Origin: Risungbinella massiliensis
GTDB taxonomy: Bacteria; Bacillota; Bacilli; Thermoactinomycetales; Thermoactinomycetaceae
NCBI RefSeq assembly: GCF_000942395.1
Contig: NZ_LN812103.1
Coordinates: forward strand, 1,027,207-1,091,206
Direction of reading: 5' to 3'
DNA length: 64,000 bases
The position numbers and the translations under genes were made by a program. Shown in pieces: positions 45,199 through 54,855 of the stretch (position 1 is its first letter; the number at the start of each line of letters is the position of its first letter). A model generated the notes under the pieces. That model searched no databases. It was not told where the DNA came from and saw only the letters and a list, made by a program, of their open reading frames with translations.

Positions 45199-45477
45199 AT
45201 GAAACAAAAGAAGATCCCAATGAGAAAATGTGTAGCATCACAAGAGATGTTTCCAAAAAAAAGCTTGATCCGTATTGTACGTACTCCTGAAAATGAAGTG
45301 GTAGTGGATCCAACTGGAAAAAAGTCTGGTAGAGGTGCTTATCTTTGTGCCAAAGAAGAATATATTCAGCTGGCACAAAAGAAAAAAGCATTGGAACGTG
45401 CCCTTCAAGTAGCGATTCCCCCAGCTGTTTACGAAGAACTCAGAGAATATGTGAGTCGTCACGCAATTGAAGGATAA
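45199..45477 (+). CDS. ylxR: YlxR family RNA-binding protein (RnpM)
   Basis: 92 residues. The YlxR signature MRKCVASQEMFPKKSLIRIV and the later GRGAYLC are present. Members bind nucleic acid; the Bacillus protein has been described as an RNase P modulator. ATG 45199 follows GTGGGGGTAG. The end overlaps the TTG start of the next gene by 11 bases. Part of the nusA-infB operon. Confidence 0.92.
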   Translation: MKQKKIPMRKCVASQEMFPKKSLIRIVRTPENEVVVDPTGKKSGRGAYLCAKEEYIQLAQKKKALERALQVAIPPAVYEELREYVSRHAIEG

Positions 45478-45769
45478 CTTTCTCCAGAAGTTAGGCCTTG
45501 CAATGCGAGCTGGGAAAGTTGTTACAGGAGAAGAGTTAGTAATACGCGAAATACGGTCGGGTAGAGCAGAATTGGTCATTTTGTCGTTAGACGCATCGAG
45601 AAATACCGCCAAGAAGATTATGGACAAATGTCAATCGTACCAAGTCCCGATCTTACGTTACGGATCACGGCAAGAACTAGGGCTGGCTGTAGGGAAAGCA
45701 GAACGAGTCGTACTGGGGATTGCAGATGCGGGTTTTGCTCGGATGCTAAAAAGCTCGCGATCTGAATAA
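45467..45769 (+). CDS. ylxQ: L7Ae/YlxQ family ribosomal protein
   Basis: 100 residues. L7Ae-type RNA-binding fold: LGLAMRAGKVVTGEELVIRE, then LVILSLDASRNTAKKIMDKC. Members bind kink-turn RNAs and ribosomal RNA. The start TTG 45467 overlaps the last codons of ylxR, giving translational coupling. It is 15 bases upstream of infB. Confidence 0.9.
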   Translation: MKDNFLQKLGLAMRAGKVVTGEELVIREIRSGRAELVILSLDASRNTAKKIMDKCQSYQVPILRYGSRQELGLAVGKAERVVLGIADAGFARMLKSSRSE

Positions 45770-45784
45770 GACGGGGGTGAAGAA

Positions 45785-48394
45785 ATGACCAAGAAGCGAA
45801 TCTATGAGTATGCAAAAGAGAACGGAATTAGCAGCAAAGAAGTGATTTCCATGCTCGATCGGATGGGAGTCCAAGTGAACAATCACATGAGTGTGATGGA
45901 TGAAGGAATGAGGAAATCAGTGGAGCAATACATGAATCAAGTGAAAGAGGGTAAATCTCCAGACAAAACATCGGATAATCAGGAGACAAGACCTCAGGGA
46001 GAGAGACAAAGACAATCCGGTTCTGGATCACGAGAAGGTCAAGGACGACCATCACGTCCACAAGGACAGGGTGGAGGTGGACGCTCAGGTGGCCCACGTC
46101 CACAAGGACAAGGCGGAGGTGGTGGACGCTCAGGTGGCCCACGTCCACAAGGACAGGGTGGAGGTGGACGCCCAGGTGGCCCACGTCCACAAGGACAAGG
46201 TGGAGGTGGACGCCCAGGTGGCCCACGTCCACAAGGACAAGGTGGAGGTGGACGCCCAGGTGGCCCACGTCCACAAGGACAAGGCGGAGGTGGACGCCCA
46301 GGTGGCCCACGTCCACAAGGACAAGGCGGAGGTGGACGCCCAGGTGGTCCACGTCCACAAGGACAAGGTGGAGGCGGACGCCCAGGTGGCCCACGTCCAC
46401 AAGGACAAGGTGGCCCACGTCCACAAGGACAAGGTGGAGGCCGTCCAACAACTAGTGCTCCAATTGTTAGTCAAGACACTGGTCGTCCAGATTCCCGACG
46501 CCCAAAAGGGAATCGTCGGGAATCTTCTACCAAGTTTCGAGATGAAAGTCGCGAATTCGAACACCGGTCCAATCAATACCGTCGTGGCAAAGGAAAAAAC
46601 AATCGCCACCAAGCTCCAAAAGAAAAACAAGCTCCTGTATTACCAAAAGAGATTACCGTAAATGGTCCAGAGACAGTTGGCAACTTCGCTAAACTACTTC
46701 GTAAAGAGGCTGCCGAAGTAATTCGCAAACTGATTGCGAATGGGATTATGGCTACAATCAACCAAGAGATTGATGTCGAAACGATGACAGTAATTGCGGA
46801 TGAATTTGGTGTAACAGTACAGTATAAAGAGATCTTCGACGAATCGAACATTGATGAAATCGAAGAGGTGGATGATGAGAAAGATCTCCTCGAACGTCCA
46901 CCAGTTGTTACCATTATGGGGCACGTAGACCATGGTAAGACTACGCTCTTGGACAAAATTCGTCAATCGAAAGTAACAGAAGGCGAAGCAGGCGGAATTA
47001 CCCAGCATATTGGTGCTTATCAAGTAGAAACTAACGGTAAGAAGATTACATTCTTGGATACACCTGGTCACGCAGCTTTTACTACCATGCGTGCACGTGG
47101 TGCAAAAGTTACTGATATTACGATCTTGGTAGTAGCAGCAGACGATGGTGTAATGCCACAGACAGTGGAAGCAATTAACCATGCGAAAGCTGCTGAATGT
47201 CCTATTATTGTTGCTGTGAACAAGATGGATAAACCAGATGCAAATCCTGACCGAGTCAAACAACAATTGACCGAACATGGCTTGGTATCCGAAGACTGGG
47301 GTGGAGATACCATTTTTGTACCGGTCTCTGCTATGCAAGGTACTGGTATCGATGATCTTCTCGAGATGGTCTTGCTAGTTTCAGAAGTTCAGGAGTACAA
47401 AGCCAATCCAAATAAACGGGCACGTGGTGTTGTCATTGAATCTGAGCTAGACAAAGGACGCGGTGCTATTGCTCGACTTCTGGTTCAAAATGGTACCCTC
47501 AAAATTGGAGATCCAGTAGTAGTTGGAAATGCATTTGGGAAAGTTCGTGCAATGATCAATGATCGTGGGCGCCGAATTAAGGAAGCTCCTCCATCTATGC
47601 CAGTAGAGATCTTAGGTCTTCAAGATGTGCCAGATGCGGGAGATCCATTTATCGTCTTTGATGATGAGAAGAAAGCTCGTTCCATTGCAGACCAACGTGC
47701 TATAAAAGCCCGTGAGGTAGAGCGTGGTTCCAAAAATCGTGTAACCTTGGATGATCTGTTTAAGCAAATCCAAGAAGGAGAAGTAAAAGAGCTAAATGTC
47801 ATTATCAAAGCAGATGTGAATGGTTCTGCTGAAGCAATGAAAGGCTCACTTGAAAAAATCGAAGTCGCAGGTGCACAAGTGAAGATCATTCACTCTGGTG
47901 TAGGTGCGATTACCAAATCGGATATTATCTTGGCATCTGCTTCCAATGCGATCATAATCGGATTTAACGTTCGTCCAGAACCGATTGCTAGAGAGCTTGC
48001 AGAAGAAGAGAAAGTAGACATCCGTTTGCATCGTGTTATTTACAATGCGATTGAAGAGATTGAAACAGCAATGAAAGGTCTCTTAGATCCTGAGTTTGTT
48101 GAAAAAGTGGTCGGTACAGCCGAAGTTCGACAAACGTTCAAGGTTTCGAAAGTTGGTACGATCGCGGGTTGTTATGTAACAGATGGAAAAATACTTCGTG
48201 ATGCTGGAGTTCGTGTTATTCGAGATAGTATTGTTATTCATGAGGGCAAATTGGACACCTTAAAGCGTTTTAAAGATGATGCCAAAGAAGTCGCCAAAGG
48301 GTTTGAGTGTGGACTTACTGTGGAAGGCTACAACGATCTCAAAGAAGGCGATGTAATTGAGGCATTTATTCAAGAGGAAGTGAAGCGCGCATAG
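45785..48394 (+). CDS. infB: Translation initiation factor IF-2 with expanded Gly/Pro/Arg/Gln repeat region
   Basis: 869 residues. An N-terminal IF2_N domain ([20 protein letters not shown]) is followed by a long disordered segment (about residues 60-220) of ten RPQGQ blocks separated by [10 protein letters not shown] second IF2_N domain and the GTPase ([50 protein letters not shown]) come next, and domains II-IV end the chain. It brings fMet-tRNA to the 30S subunit. ATG 45785 follows GGGGGTGAAG. The stop overlaps the start of ylxP. Confidence 0.97.
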   Translation: MTKKRIYEYAKENGISSKEVISMLDRMGVQVNNHMSVMDEGMRKSVEQYMNQVKEGKSPDKTSDNQETRPQGERQRQSGSGSREGQGRPSRPQGQGGGGRSGGPRPQGQGGGGGRSGGPRPQGQGGGGRPGGPRPQGQGGGGRPGGPRPQGQGGGGRPGGPRPQGQGGGGRPGGPRPQGQGGGGRPGGPRPQGQGGGGRPGGPRPQGQGGPRPQGQGGGRPTTSAPIVSQDTGRPDSRRPKGNRRESSTKFRDESREFEHRSNQYRRGKGKNNRHQAPKEKQAPVLPKEITVNGPETVGNFAKLLRKEAAEVIRKLIANGIMATINQEIDVETMTVIADEFGVTVQYKEIFDESNIDEIEEVDDEKDLLERPPVVTIMGHVDHGKTTLLDKIRQSKVTEGEAGGITQHIGAYQVETNGKKITFLDTPGHAAFTTMRARGAKVTDITILVVAADDGVMPQTVEAINHAKAAECPIIVAVNKMDKPDANPDRVKQQLTEHGLVSEDWGGDTIFVPVSAMQGTGIDDLLEMVLLVSEVQEYKANPNKRARGVVIESELDKGRGAIARLLVQNGTLKIGDPVVVGNAFGKVRAMINDRGRRIKEAPPSMPVEILGLQDVPDAGDPFIVFDDEKKARSIADQRAIKAREVERGSKNRVTLDDLFKQIQEGEVKELNVIIKADVNGSAEAMKGSLEKIEVAGAQVKIIHSGVGAITKSDIILASASNAIIIGFNVRPEPIARELAEEEKVDIRLHRVIYNAIEEIETAMKGLLDPEFVEKVVGTAEVRQTFKVSKVGTIAGCYVTDGKILRDAGVRVIRDSIVIHEGKLDTLKRFKDDAKEVAKGFECGLTVEGYNDLKEGDVIEAFIQEEVKRA
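46055..46443 (+). repeat. 42-bp minisatellite in infB
   Basis: Ten RPQGQ-containing blocks; the central six are near-identical 42-base units (14 codons). The first blocks have Ser for Pro and one extra Gly, and the last are truncated. All are in frame. Confidence 0.9.
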
Positions 48395-48678
48395 TCGCTT
48401 ATATTGGTTTATTAGAGATTAGAGGGAGAGTCGGTCACTCCGTCTCCCTCAAAGATAAAAGACGTGTAATCCAGAGTATCCTTGACCGAGCACGTAAAAG
48501 ATGGAACCTTTCCGTGTCAGAAGTCGACTATCAGGATGATCGTCAGTGGACTCGCATGGCTTTTGTCAACGTGGGAAGTAATCGACAGATGGTCGAGCGT
48601 GAGCTTCAGCAAGTCTTGATGTTAGTAGAGGATCATAGCGAACTGGAAGTTTACGAATCTGATATTACATTTGTGTAA
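48391..48678 (+). CDS. ylxP: YlxP (DUF503) protein with apparent AUA start
   Basis: 95 residues: [20 protein letters not shown], then [20 protein letters not shown] and [20 protein letters not shown]. This matches the DUF503/YlxP family, which sits between infB and rbfA in Bacilli. There is no ATG, GTG or TTG between the upstream in-frame stop (TGA within infB, around 48355) and the conserved domain. The codon spaced seven bases after GAGGAAGTGA is ATA at 48391, which overlaps the infB stop (GCATAG). Function unknown; it resembles small ribosome- or RNA-associated proteins. Identity is secure, the start is inferred. Confidence 0.85.
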   Translation: MVAYIGLLEIRGRVGHSVSLKDKRRVIQSILDRARKRWNLSVSEVDYQDDRQWTRMAFVNVGSNRQMVERELQQVLMLVEDHSELEVYESDITFV

Positions 48679-48699
48679 AACACGGAGGAGGTGTCGGCG

Positions 48700-49056
48700 T
48701 TGGCCCGCATCCGAGTGAGCCGTGTCGGCGAACAGATCAAGAAAGAACTAGGCGAAATTCTACAGCGTGAGTTAAAAGATCCACGTATTGGGTTTGTCAC
48801 TGTCACAAGAGTAGAGATGACAGGAGACCTTTCCATTGCCAACGTTTTTGTGAGTATCTTTGGTAAGGATGAGGAAAAACAAGCATCCCTTGCTGGGCTG
48901 GAAAAAGCAAAAGGCTTTATTCGTTCGGAGATTGGAAAGCGCGTCAAAATGAGACATACACCTGAAATTATCTTTCATCTAGATGTTTCATTGGAGCACA
49001 GTGAACATATTAATCGTCTTCTTCACGAAGTGAATAAAGAAGGAAGTACGAAATGA
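48700..49056 (+). CDS. rbfA: 30S ribosome-binding factor A
   Basis: 118 residues. KH-like fold with RVSRVGEQIKKELGEILQRE, then LKDPRIGFVTVTRVEMTGDL and FHLDVSLEHSEHINRLL. It assists 16S rRNA 5' processing and 30S maturation. I use TTG 48700 because GGAGGAGGTG ends six bases upstream; GTG 48691 lies inside that site. Its stop overlaps the nrnA start (ATGA). Confidence 0.95.
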   Translation: MARIRVSRVGEQIKKELGEILQRELKDPRIGFVTVTRVEMTGDLSIANVFVSIFGKDEEKQASLAGLEKAKGFIRSEIGKRVKMRHTPEIIFHLDVSLEHSEHINRLLHEVNKEGSTK

Positions 49057-50042
49057 GTAAGACCGGCAATTCTTTAGCGGAAATACAAAAGTTTCTACAA
49101 GAATCGGATCATTTTTTAGTTGTGGCCCATGTCAATCCAGACGGGGATGCAATCGGATCTACGTTGGCAATGCGAGGCATTTTGCGTCAATTGGGTAAAA
49201 GTTACACTTTGGTAAATGAATCATATGTTCCAGAAAGATTTCGTTTTTTACCCGGTTCCAATGAAATTCGGTTACTTCATGATTTGTCTGGTAGGCAATT
49301 CTCACATGTGATTACATTGGATTGTGGGGATCGTTTACGTGTAGGGGATGTTGCAGAATTATATGCTCCAGGAGTGAAGATCTGCAATATCGATCATCAT
49401 TCAACCAATGATTTATTTGGAGTAGCCAACTATGTGGACATTGAAGCTGCTGCAACAGTAGAGTTACTATATCGACTCGTAGAGTACCTAGAATTGGAAT
49501 TCACCTTAGAAATAGCTACTTGTATCTATACTGGTCTTATGACTGATACAGGTAGCTTTAAATATCCAAACACCACACCAGAAGTGCTACGACAAGCAGC
49601 GAGATTACTTGAGATTGGAGTTCCAGGTGCTCAAATTGCGGATCGTGTATTGATGACTAATACGTTTGCCCAACTGAAGATCTTGCAAAAAGCCTTGGAA
49701 ACATTGCAACTTTCTCCGAGTAAAAAAGTAGCTTGGCTTCAGGTCTCCCGTCAGGACTTACAAGATTGTGAGGCGACAGAGGATGATTTGGAGGGAATTG
49801 TCAACTATGCTCGTGGAATTGAAGGCGTTGAGGTAGGAATTATGTTTCGAGAGACACGTGATAGGAAAGTAAAAGCAAGTTTACGGTCTCGTTCGGAATT
49901 AGATGTAGCCAAAATTGCCCAACAGTTTCATGGTGGAGGACATGCTAGAGCTGCAGGTTGTACATTAGATGAACCACTAGCAGAGGCTGCAAGTCGTGTG
50001 GTGAAAGTGGTAGAAAATGCTTGGGAGGACCGGTCAAAATGA
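49053..50042 (+). CDS. nrnA: Bifunctional oligoribonuclease / pAp phosphatase NrnA
   Basis: 329 residues. DHH family: VVAHVNPDGDAIGSTLAM, LDCGDRLRVGD, NIDHHSTNDLFG (the DHH motif) and YTGLMTDTGSFKY supply metal ligands; the DHHA1 domain ends with HGGGHARAAGC. It degrades nanoRNAs and dephosphorylates 3'-phosphoadenosine 5'-phosphate. The 4-base overlap with rbfA and with truB (TGA/ATG) shows tight coupling. Confidence 0.95.
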   Translation: MSKTGNSLAEIQKFLQESDHFLVVAHVNPDGDAIGSTLAMRGILRQLGKSYTLVNESYVPERFRFLPGSNEIRLLHDLSGRQFSHVITLDCGDRLRVGDVAELYAPGVKICNIDHHSTNDLFGVANYVDIEAAATVELLYRLVEYLELEFTLEIATCIYTGLMTDTGSFKYPNTTPEVLRQAARLLEIGVPGAQIADRVLMTNTFAQLKILQKALETLQLSPSKKVAWLQVSRQDLQDCEATEDDLEGIVNYARGIEGVEVGIMFRETRDRKVKASLRSRSELDVAKIAQQFHGGGHARAAGCTLDEPLAEAASRVVKVVENAWEDRSK

Positions 50043-50947
50043 CGTTACATGGTGTTTTACCGGTTCGAAAACCGAAAGGATTTACCTCACATGATATTGT
50101 GGGGAAGATCCGTCGGCTTGCGAAACAAAAACGGGTTGGACATACAGGCACGCTCGATCCAGAAGTGGAAGGCGTGCTTCCAATCTGTTTAGGGCAAGCA
50201 ACTAGATTAGCAGAGTATATCCAAGACATGCCAAAGAAATATCGTGGCTCTGTTACCTTAGGGACCGCTACGGATACAGAGGATCAGACAGGACAGGTCA
50301 TAGAAAAAGTAGCAATCCACAATCTACCTACTGAGTCTGAGATCGTCTATGCAATGAAAAGTATGGTAGGGGAGATTGAACAAGTACCTCCAATGTATTC
50401 GGCCGTTAAAGTGAATGGGAAACGACTTTATGAATTGGCGCGAAAAGGCGAAGTAATTGAGCGTAAAGCCCGAAGGGTTCAAATTTATGATTTCGAATTT
50501 CTTGGGATGGACAGGGGAGAAAAACCAACCATTCATTTCACAGTTACATGTTCGAAAGGTACATACGTTCGTACGCTTTGTGTGGATCTAGGCAAAAAGT
50601 TAGACCTCCCATCTCATATGAGCTATCTAATACGGATTCAAAGTGGATCATATTCTCTGGAAGATTGCGTCACTCTAGAACAAATAGAAACAGTAGCGAA
50701 TACAGGAGACTGGCAAAGCATACTACACAGCATGGGGGAGGCAGTATCTACTTTTTCCAAAATGATAGTGTCAGAAGCACAGGAGTTTGCTGTCTTGAAT
50801 GGAAAAGCTCTTCAAGTAGAAGATCCACCTGAGACAAAAGACGGTTTGATTCGTATCTTTTCTGACACAGGTAGATTTTTGGCATTATATCGGGAGAAAG
50901 AGAAAGGACTGCTTATTCCAGAAAAAGTGTTTCGGGATGTGGAATAA
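50039..50947 (+). CDS. truB: tRNA pseudouridine(55) synthase
   Basis: 302 residues. Motif I KPKGFTSHDIVGKIRRLAKQ and the catalytic Asp in RVGHTGTLDPEVEGVLPI are intact; the later VPPMYSAVKVNGKRLYELAR is typical. It forms the T-loop pseudouridine at position 55. ATG 50039 overlaps the nrnA stop, with GGGAGGA ten bases upstream. Its stop overlaps ribF by one base. Confidence 0.96.
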   Translation: MTLHGVLPVRKPKGFTSHDIVGKIRRLAKQKRVGHTGTLDPEVEGVLPICLGQATRLAEYIQDMPKKYRGSVTLGTATDTEDQTGQVIEKVAIHNLPTESEIVYAMKSMVGEIEQVPPMYSAVKVNGKRLYELARKGEVIERKARRVQIYDFEFLGMDRGEKPTIHFTVTCSKGTYVRTLCVDLGKKLDLPSHMSYLIRIQSGSYSLEDCVTLEQIETVANTGDWQSILHSMGEAVSTFSKMIVSEAQEFAVLNGKALQVEDPPETKDGLIRIFSDTGRFLALYREKEKGLLIPEKVFRDVE

Positions 50948-51930
50948 TGGAAACCATTCATCTTCGTCATCCTTATCAATCAACTGCTCATCTAGACTCC
51001 CCAATTGTGGTTGCTCTAGGTTTTTTTGATGGAGTCCATCTAGGCCACATTGGGGTATTGGAAAATGCAAAGCGTCTAGCAGAACAACAGGGTGCTCAGC
51101 TCGGAATAATGACCTTTTACCCTCATCCAAAAGAAGTACTAGGTAAACAACCGGAAGCTTTTCGCTATCTGACTCCGATACCAGAAAAACTATCGTTGTT
51201 TGAGCAGCATGGGATCGACAAAGCATTTATTGTAGAATTTACTCCAGAGTTTGCCTCTTTAAGTAAAGAAGCATTTTTAGATGAAATCTTGTCTCCTTTA
51301 TGTGTAACAGGTGTTTCGACGGGTTTTAACTTCACCTTTGGCCGATATGCTACTGGTACACCAGATGATCTTCAGGTTCTGGGGAAGAATCGATTTGAAA
51401 CGGTTACGGTTCCTCCTATCATGCAACAAGACCAGCCTATCAGCAGCTCACGGATACGAGCCGCATTAAGCAATGGAGAAATTGCTCTTGCCAGAGATAT
51501 GTTGGGGAGACCTTATCGAGTGAAGGGAAACGTCATTCCAGGAGATCAACGCGGGAGACTATTAGGTTTTCCCACTGCCAATATTCGTTTAGAGCAACCA
51601 TACTATTATCCTAAACTAGGTGTATATATTGTCGACGTCTGGGTTCCAGATCTTCAACTACGGTCATTTGGCATTATGAATGTGGGAATACGGCCCACTT
51701 TTACCCATACGGAGCCAGACATTCGTATAGAGGTACATTTGCTAGTTCAGGATCTTGATTTATATGGTAAAGAACTCGTGGTAGATTTGTTGCACTTCCT
51801 TCGAGAAGAGCAACGTTTCCCTTCTTTTGAACATCTAAAAACCCAAATAAACCAAGATCGCAAAACTGCTGATGATTGGATTAAGCAAGAAGCTCAAGCG
51901 AATAAACAGGTGCCTTTCCAGATCTATTAA
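50947..51930 (+). CDS. ribF: Bifunctional riboflavin kinase / FAD synthetase
   Basis: 327 residues. The N-terminal nucleotidyltransferase domain has VALGFFDGVHLGHIGVLENA and ISSSRIRAAL; the C-terminal flavokinase domain has GDQRGRLLGFPTANIRLEQP. It converts riboflavin to FMN and FAD. ATG 50947 shares one base with the truB stop. Followed by the rpsO promoter. Confidence 0.95.
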   Translation: METIHLRHPYQSTAHLDSPIVVALGFFDGVHLGHIGVLENAKRLAEQQGAQLGIMTFYPHPKEVLGKQPEAFRYLTPIPEKLSLFEQHGIDKAFIVEFTPEFASLSKEAFLDEILSPLCVTGVSTGFNFTFGRYATGTPDDLQVLGKNRFETVTVPPIMQQDQPISSSRIRAALSNGEIALARDMLGRPYRVKGNVIPGDQRGRLLGFPTANIRLEQPYYYPKLGVYIVDVWVPDLQLRSFGIMNVGIRPTFTHTEPDIRIEVHLLVQDLDLYGKELVVDLLHFLREEQRFPSFEHLKTQINQDRKTADDWIKQEAQANKQVPFQIY

Positions 51931-51940
51931 AGACTAGGCA

Positions 51941-51970
51941 TTGTCTTTTTGAATCTATTTTTGATATAAT
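51941..51970 (+). promoter_or_regulatory. SigA-type promoter of rpsO
   Basis: TTGTCT (51941-51946), 18-base spacer, TATAAT (51965-51970). The leader of about 90 bases includes AGATCG/CGATCT pairing around 52002-52028. Confidence 0.7.
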
Positions 51971-51976
51971 ACTTCG

Positions 51977-52065
51977 GTAGTCCTTAAGAACCTTGTTCGC
52001 GGTAGATCGAGTGCCTCGCCGATCTTCTGGGAATGAGGGGATAGGTATAATAGGAGGTGAAATTC
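51977..52065 (+). promoter_or_regulatory. rpsO leader, possible S15 autoregulatory RNA
   Basis: A stem AGATCG with CGATCT encloses a 10-base loop, with further pairing possible between CCTC and GAGG just before AGGAGGTG. S15 autoregulation through leader RNA is known in several bacteria including Geobacillus; identity with that structure was not verified. Confidence 0.4.
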
Positions 52066-52335
52066 ATGAGCTTAACTCTTGATAAAAAGCGTGAAATCAT
52101 CAGCGAGTACAAAACGCACGAAGGTGATACTGGTTCTCCAGAGGTTCAAATCGCGATGCTTACTTATCGCATCAATGAACTGAACTCTCACTTGAAAGAG
52201 CATAAAAAGGATCACCATTCTCGTCGCGGTCTTCTGAAAATGGTTGGGCATCGTCGTAACTTGCTTAACTATCTTAAGAACAAAGACATCACTCGTTATC
52301 GTAAACTGATTGAACGTCTTGGATTGCGTCGATAG
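52066..52335 (+). CDS. rpsO: 30S ribosomal protein S15
   Basis: 89 residues, the standard length: [20 protein letters not shown], then [20 protein letters not shown] and [23 protein letters not shown] 52066 follows AGGAGGTG by seven bases; an in-frame GTG nine bases upstream lies in that site. It binds the central domain of 16S rRNA. A terminator separates it from pnp. Confidence 0.98.
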   Translation: MSLTLDKKREIISEYKTHEGDTGSPEVQIAMLTYRINELNSHLKEHKKDHHSRRGLLKMVGHRRNLLNYLKNKDITRYRKLIERLGLRR

Positions 52336-52343
52336 GTGGGAGC

Positions 52344-52365
52344 GGGGGAAACCCCGCTTTTTTCT
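52344..52365 (+). terminator. Terminator of rpsO
   Basis: AGCGGGG pairs with CCCCGCT around a GAAA tetraloop, followed by TTTTTC. Confidence 0.9.
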
Positions 52366-52456
52366 ATATGCGTTGAAAAAGCACTTTGCAGGAAATAATA
52401 AAAACATGAAGAAGTAATGAATGTTGTCTTTGTATGAGAGGAGGAAGAAATACACC

Positions 52457-54583
52457 ATGGAACCTACTATTTATGAGACGGAACTAGCCGGTCGAAAGTT
52501 GTCATTTGAGGTTGGGAAATATGCCAATCTGGCAAATTCATCTATTATGGTTCGTTACGGAGAGACGGTTGTCCTTGCCACTGTCGTTGCTTCTAAAGAA
52601 CCAAAAGATCTAGATTTCTTCCCACTGACCGTAAACTATGAAGAACGTTTGTATGCGGTTGGGAAAATCCCAGGAGGCTTTATTAAACGAGAAGGTCGTC
52701 CTAGTGAGAAAGCAATCTTGGCGAGTCGCTTAATCGACCGTCCTATTCGTCCGCTCTTTCCCGATGGTTTTCGTCATGAAGTACAAGTCGTAACCGTCGT
52801 AATGTCAGTAGATCAGGATTGCTCTTCGGAAATAGCCGCTATGGTGGGCGCATCCGCAGCTTTATCCTTGTCTAACATACCATTCTCAGGACCAATTGCA
52901 GGTGTGATCGTAGGTCGTGTTGATGGAGAGCTTGTCATTAACCCAACTGTGGAACAAATGGAGAAATCAGATCTTCACTTGACTGTTGCTGGTACCAAAG
53001 ATGGTATCAACATGGTTGAAGCTGGTTCTCAAGAGATTCCAGAAGAAATTATCTTGGAAGCGATCGTAAAAGGTCATGAAGAGATTAAGCGTTTAGTTGC
53101 ATTCCAAGAGAAAATGGTATCAGAAGTAGGACAAGAGAAAATGGTGCCCGAGCTTTATCGTGTTGATCAAGAGATTGAACAAAAAGTTCATGAGTTGGCA
53201 CTAGAAAAAATGGTTTCTGCTATTCAGGTTGTTGAAAAACAAGCACGAGCAGATGCGATTGACGCTGTGAAGAATGAAACAGTAGAAATTCTTCAAGCAG
53301 AATTAGATGAAGATACTTTCCAAAAGAAGCAAAAAGAGATTTATCAAGTTCTCGATTCCATTGTGAAAAAGGAAGTTCGCCGTCTAATCTTAGAAGAGGG
53401 AAAACGTCCTGATGGTCGTACGATTGATGAAATACGTGCCCTTTCTAGTGAGATCAATATCTTACCACGTACCCATGGTTCCGGTTTATTCCGCCGCGGG
53501 CAAACACAGGTATTGAGCGTTTGTACTCTAGGTGCATTGGGAGATGTTCAGATTCTAGACGGTTTGGATCTAGAAGAATCTAAGCGTTTTATGCATCACT
53601 ACAACTTCCCTCCATATAGTGTGGGAGAAGCTCGTCCAATGCGTGGACCTGGTCGTCGTGAAATTGGACATGGTGCATTAGGAGAGCGCGCACTTGAACC
53701 GATTATCCCTTCAGAAGAAGAGTTCCCTTACACCATTCGAGTGGTTTCGGAAGTGTTGGAATCGAACGGTTCTACTTCCCAGGCAAGTATTTGCGCTTCT
53801 ACTCTTGCAATGATGCATGCAGGTGTTCCAATTAAAGCACCAGTAGCTGGTATTGCGATGGGGCTAGTCAAAGAGCAAGATAAAGTAAGTGTTTTGACCG
53901 ATATTCAAGGCATGGAAGATCATCTTGGTGATATGGATTTCAAGGTTGCAGGTACCCGGAATGGAGTGACAGCGCTCCAAATGGATATCAAGATTACCGA
54001 TATTGATCGTCCTATTCTCGAACGTGCTCTTGCCCAGGCACAAAAAGCTCGGATGGCACTTCTGGATAATATGGAAGCAGCGATTTCCGAGCCAAGTAAA
54101 GAACTTTCTCCATTTGCTCCAAAAATCGTCACGATGCGGATTCATCCGGATAAGATTCGGGATGTAATTGGACCAAGTGGTCGTGTGATTAACAAAATCA
54201 TTGAAGAGACCGGAGTAAAAATCGACATTGAACAAGATGGTCGGATCTACATTGCTTCATCGGATCAAGAAATGAACATGAAAGCGAAAAAGATCATTGA
54301 AGATCTGGTTCGTGAAGTAGAAGTAGGTCAAGTCTATCTCGGTACGGTAAAACGTGTGGAAAAATACGGTGCTTTCGTAGAGATCTTTGCTGGAAAAGAA
54401 GGTTTGGTACATGTATCACAGTTGGATGTGAATCGTGTTGCTAAAGTACAAGATGTGGTGAACGTAGGAGACTCAATCCAGGTAAAAGTAACGGAGATTG
54501 ATGATCAAGGTCGCGTCAACTTGTCTCGCAAAGCCCTCTTAAAAGAAGAAGAACAAATAAAACGGGAAGTAACCAAAGAGTAA
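52457..54583 (+). CDS. pnp: Polyribonucleotide nucleotidyltransferase (PNPase)
   Basis: 708 residues. Two RNase PH cores ([20 protein letters not shown]; later [20 protein letters not shown]) are joined by a helical domain. KH ([20 protein letters not shown]) and S1 ([20 protein letters not shown]) domains end the protein. It degrades RNA 3' to 5' phosphorolytically and is part of the degradosome. ATG 52457 follows GAGGAGGAAG by nine bases; an upstream frame start at 52421 is not used. Confidence 0.97.
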   Translation: MEPTIYETELAGRKLSFEVGKYANLANSSIMVRYGETVVLATVVASKEPKDLDFFPLTVNYEERLYAVGKIPGGFIKREGRPSEKAILASRLIDRPIRPLFPDGFRHEVQVVTVVMSVDQDCSSEIAAMVGASAALSLSNIPFSGPIAGVIVGRVDGELVINPTVEQMEKSDLHLTVAGTKDGINMVEAGSQEIPEEIILEAIVKGHEEIKRLVAFQEKMVSEVGQEKMVPELYRVDQEIEQKVHELALEKMVSAIQVVEKQARADAIDAVKNETVEILQAELDEDTFQKKQKEIYQVLDSIVKKEVRRLILEEGKRPDGRTIDEIRALSSEINILPRTHGSGLFRRGQTQVLSVCTLGALGDVQILDGLDLEESKRFMHHYNFPPYSVGEARPMRGPGRREIGHGALGERALEPIIPSEEEFPYTIRVVSEVLESNGSTSQASICASTLAMMHAGVPIKAPVAGIAMGLVKEQDKVSVLTDIQGMEDHLGDMDFKVAGTRNGVTALQMDIKITDIDRPILERALAQAQKARMALLDNMEAAISEPSKELSPFAPKIVTMRIHPDKIRDVIGPSGRVINKIIEETGVKIDIEQDGRIYIASSDQEMNMKAKKIIEDLVREVEVGQVYLGTVKRVEKYGAFVEIFAGKEGLVHVSQLDVNRVAKVQDVVNVGDSIQVKVTEIDDQGRVNLSRKALLKEEEQIKREVTKE

Positions 54584-54597
54584 CAACAAGTCGAAGC

Positions 54598-54627
54598 AAA
54601 AGAGCCAGAGAGATCTGTCTCTTTTTT
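54598..54627 (+). terminator. Terminator of pnp
   Basis: AAAAGAG (54598-54604) pairs with CTCTTTT (54619-54625), inner AGA/TCT pairing, T run. Confidence 0.75.
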
Positions 54628-54757
54628 ATCGTTTTCTTTCATTCATACATAAGGAAATTATGTAACCGTTCTAAAGGACAAGAACCCTACTTCCAGTTTG
54701 GTGAAAACAAACGAAGCTAGGGGATAATGGAATATAAAAAAATGAATAATGATTTGC

Positions 54758-54803
54758 TCATTCAGTAGAGATGATAGAATCCCCACTGAATGAAGTTTTG
54801 TTT
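54758..54803 (+). terminator. Second terminator-like hairpin before ylxY
   Basis: TCATTCAGT (54758-54766) pairs perfectly with ACTGAATGA (54785-54793), followed by AGTTTTGTTTT. No gene lies between it and the pnp terminator, so it may be a leader element or the end of a small RNA. Confidence 0.5.
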
Positions 54804-54855
54804 TATAGGTCTAGACAGCTTTGTGTGACCATATAGTAAGACGAGGTGACAAGCT

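Noticed and set aside
46055-46443. Possible CRISPR array or other repeat locus
   Set aside because: The repeats are contiguous with no unique spacers and are in frame inside infB.
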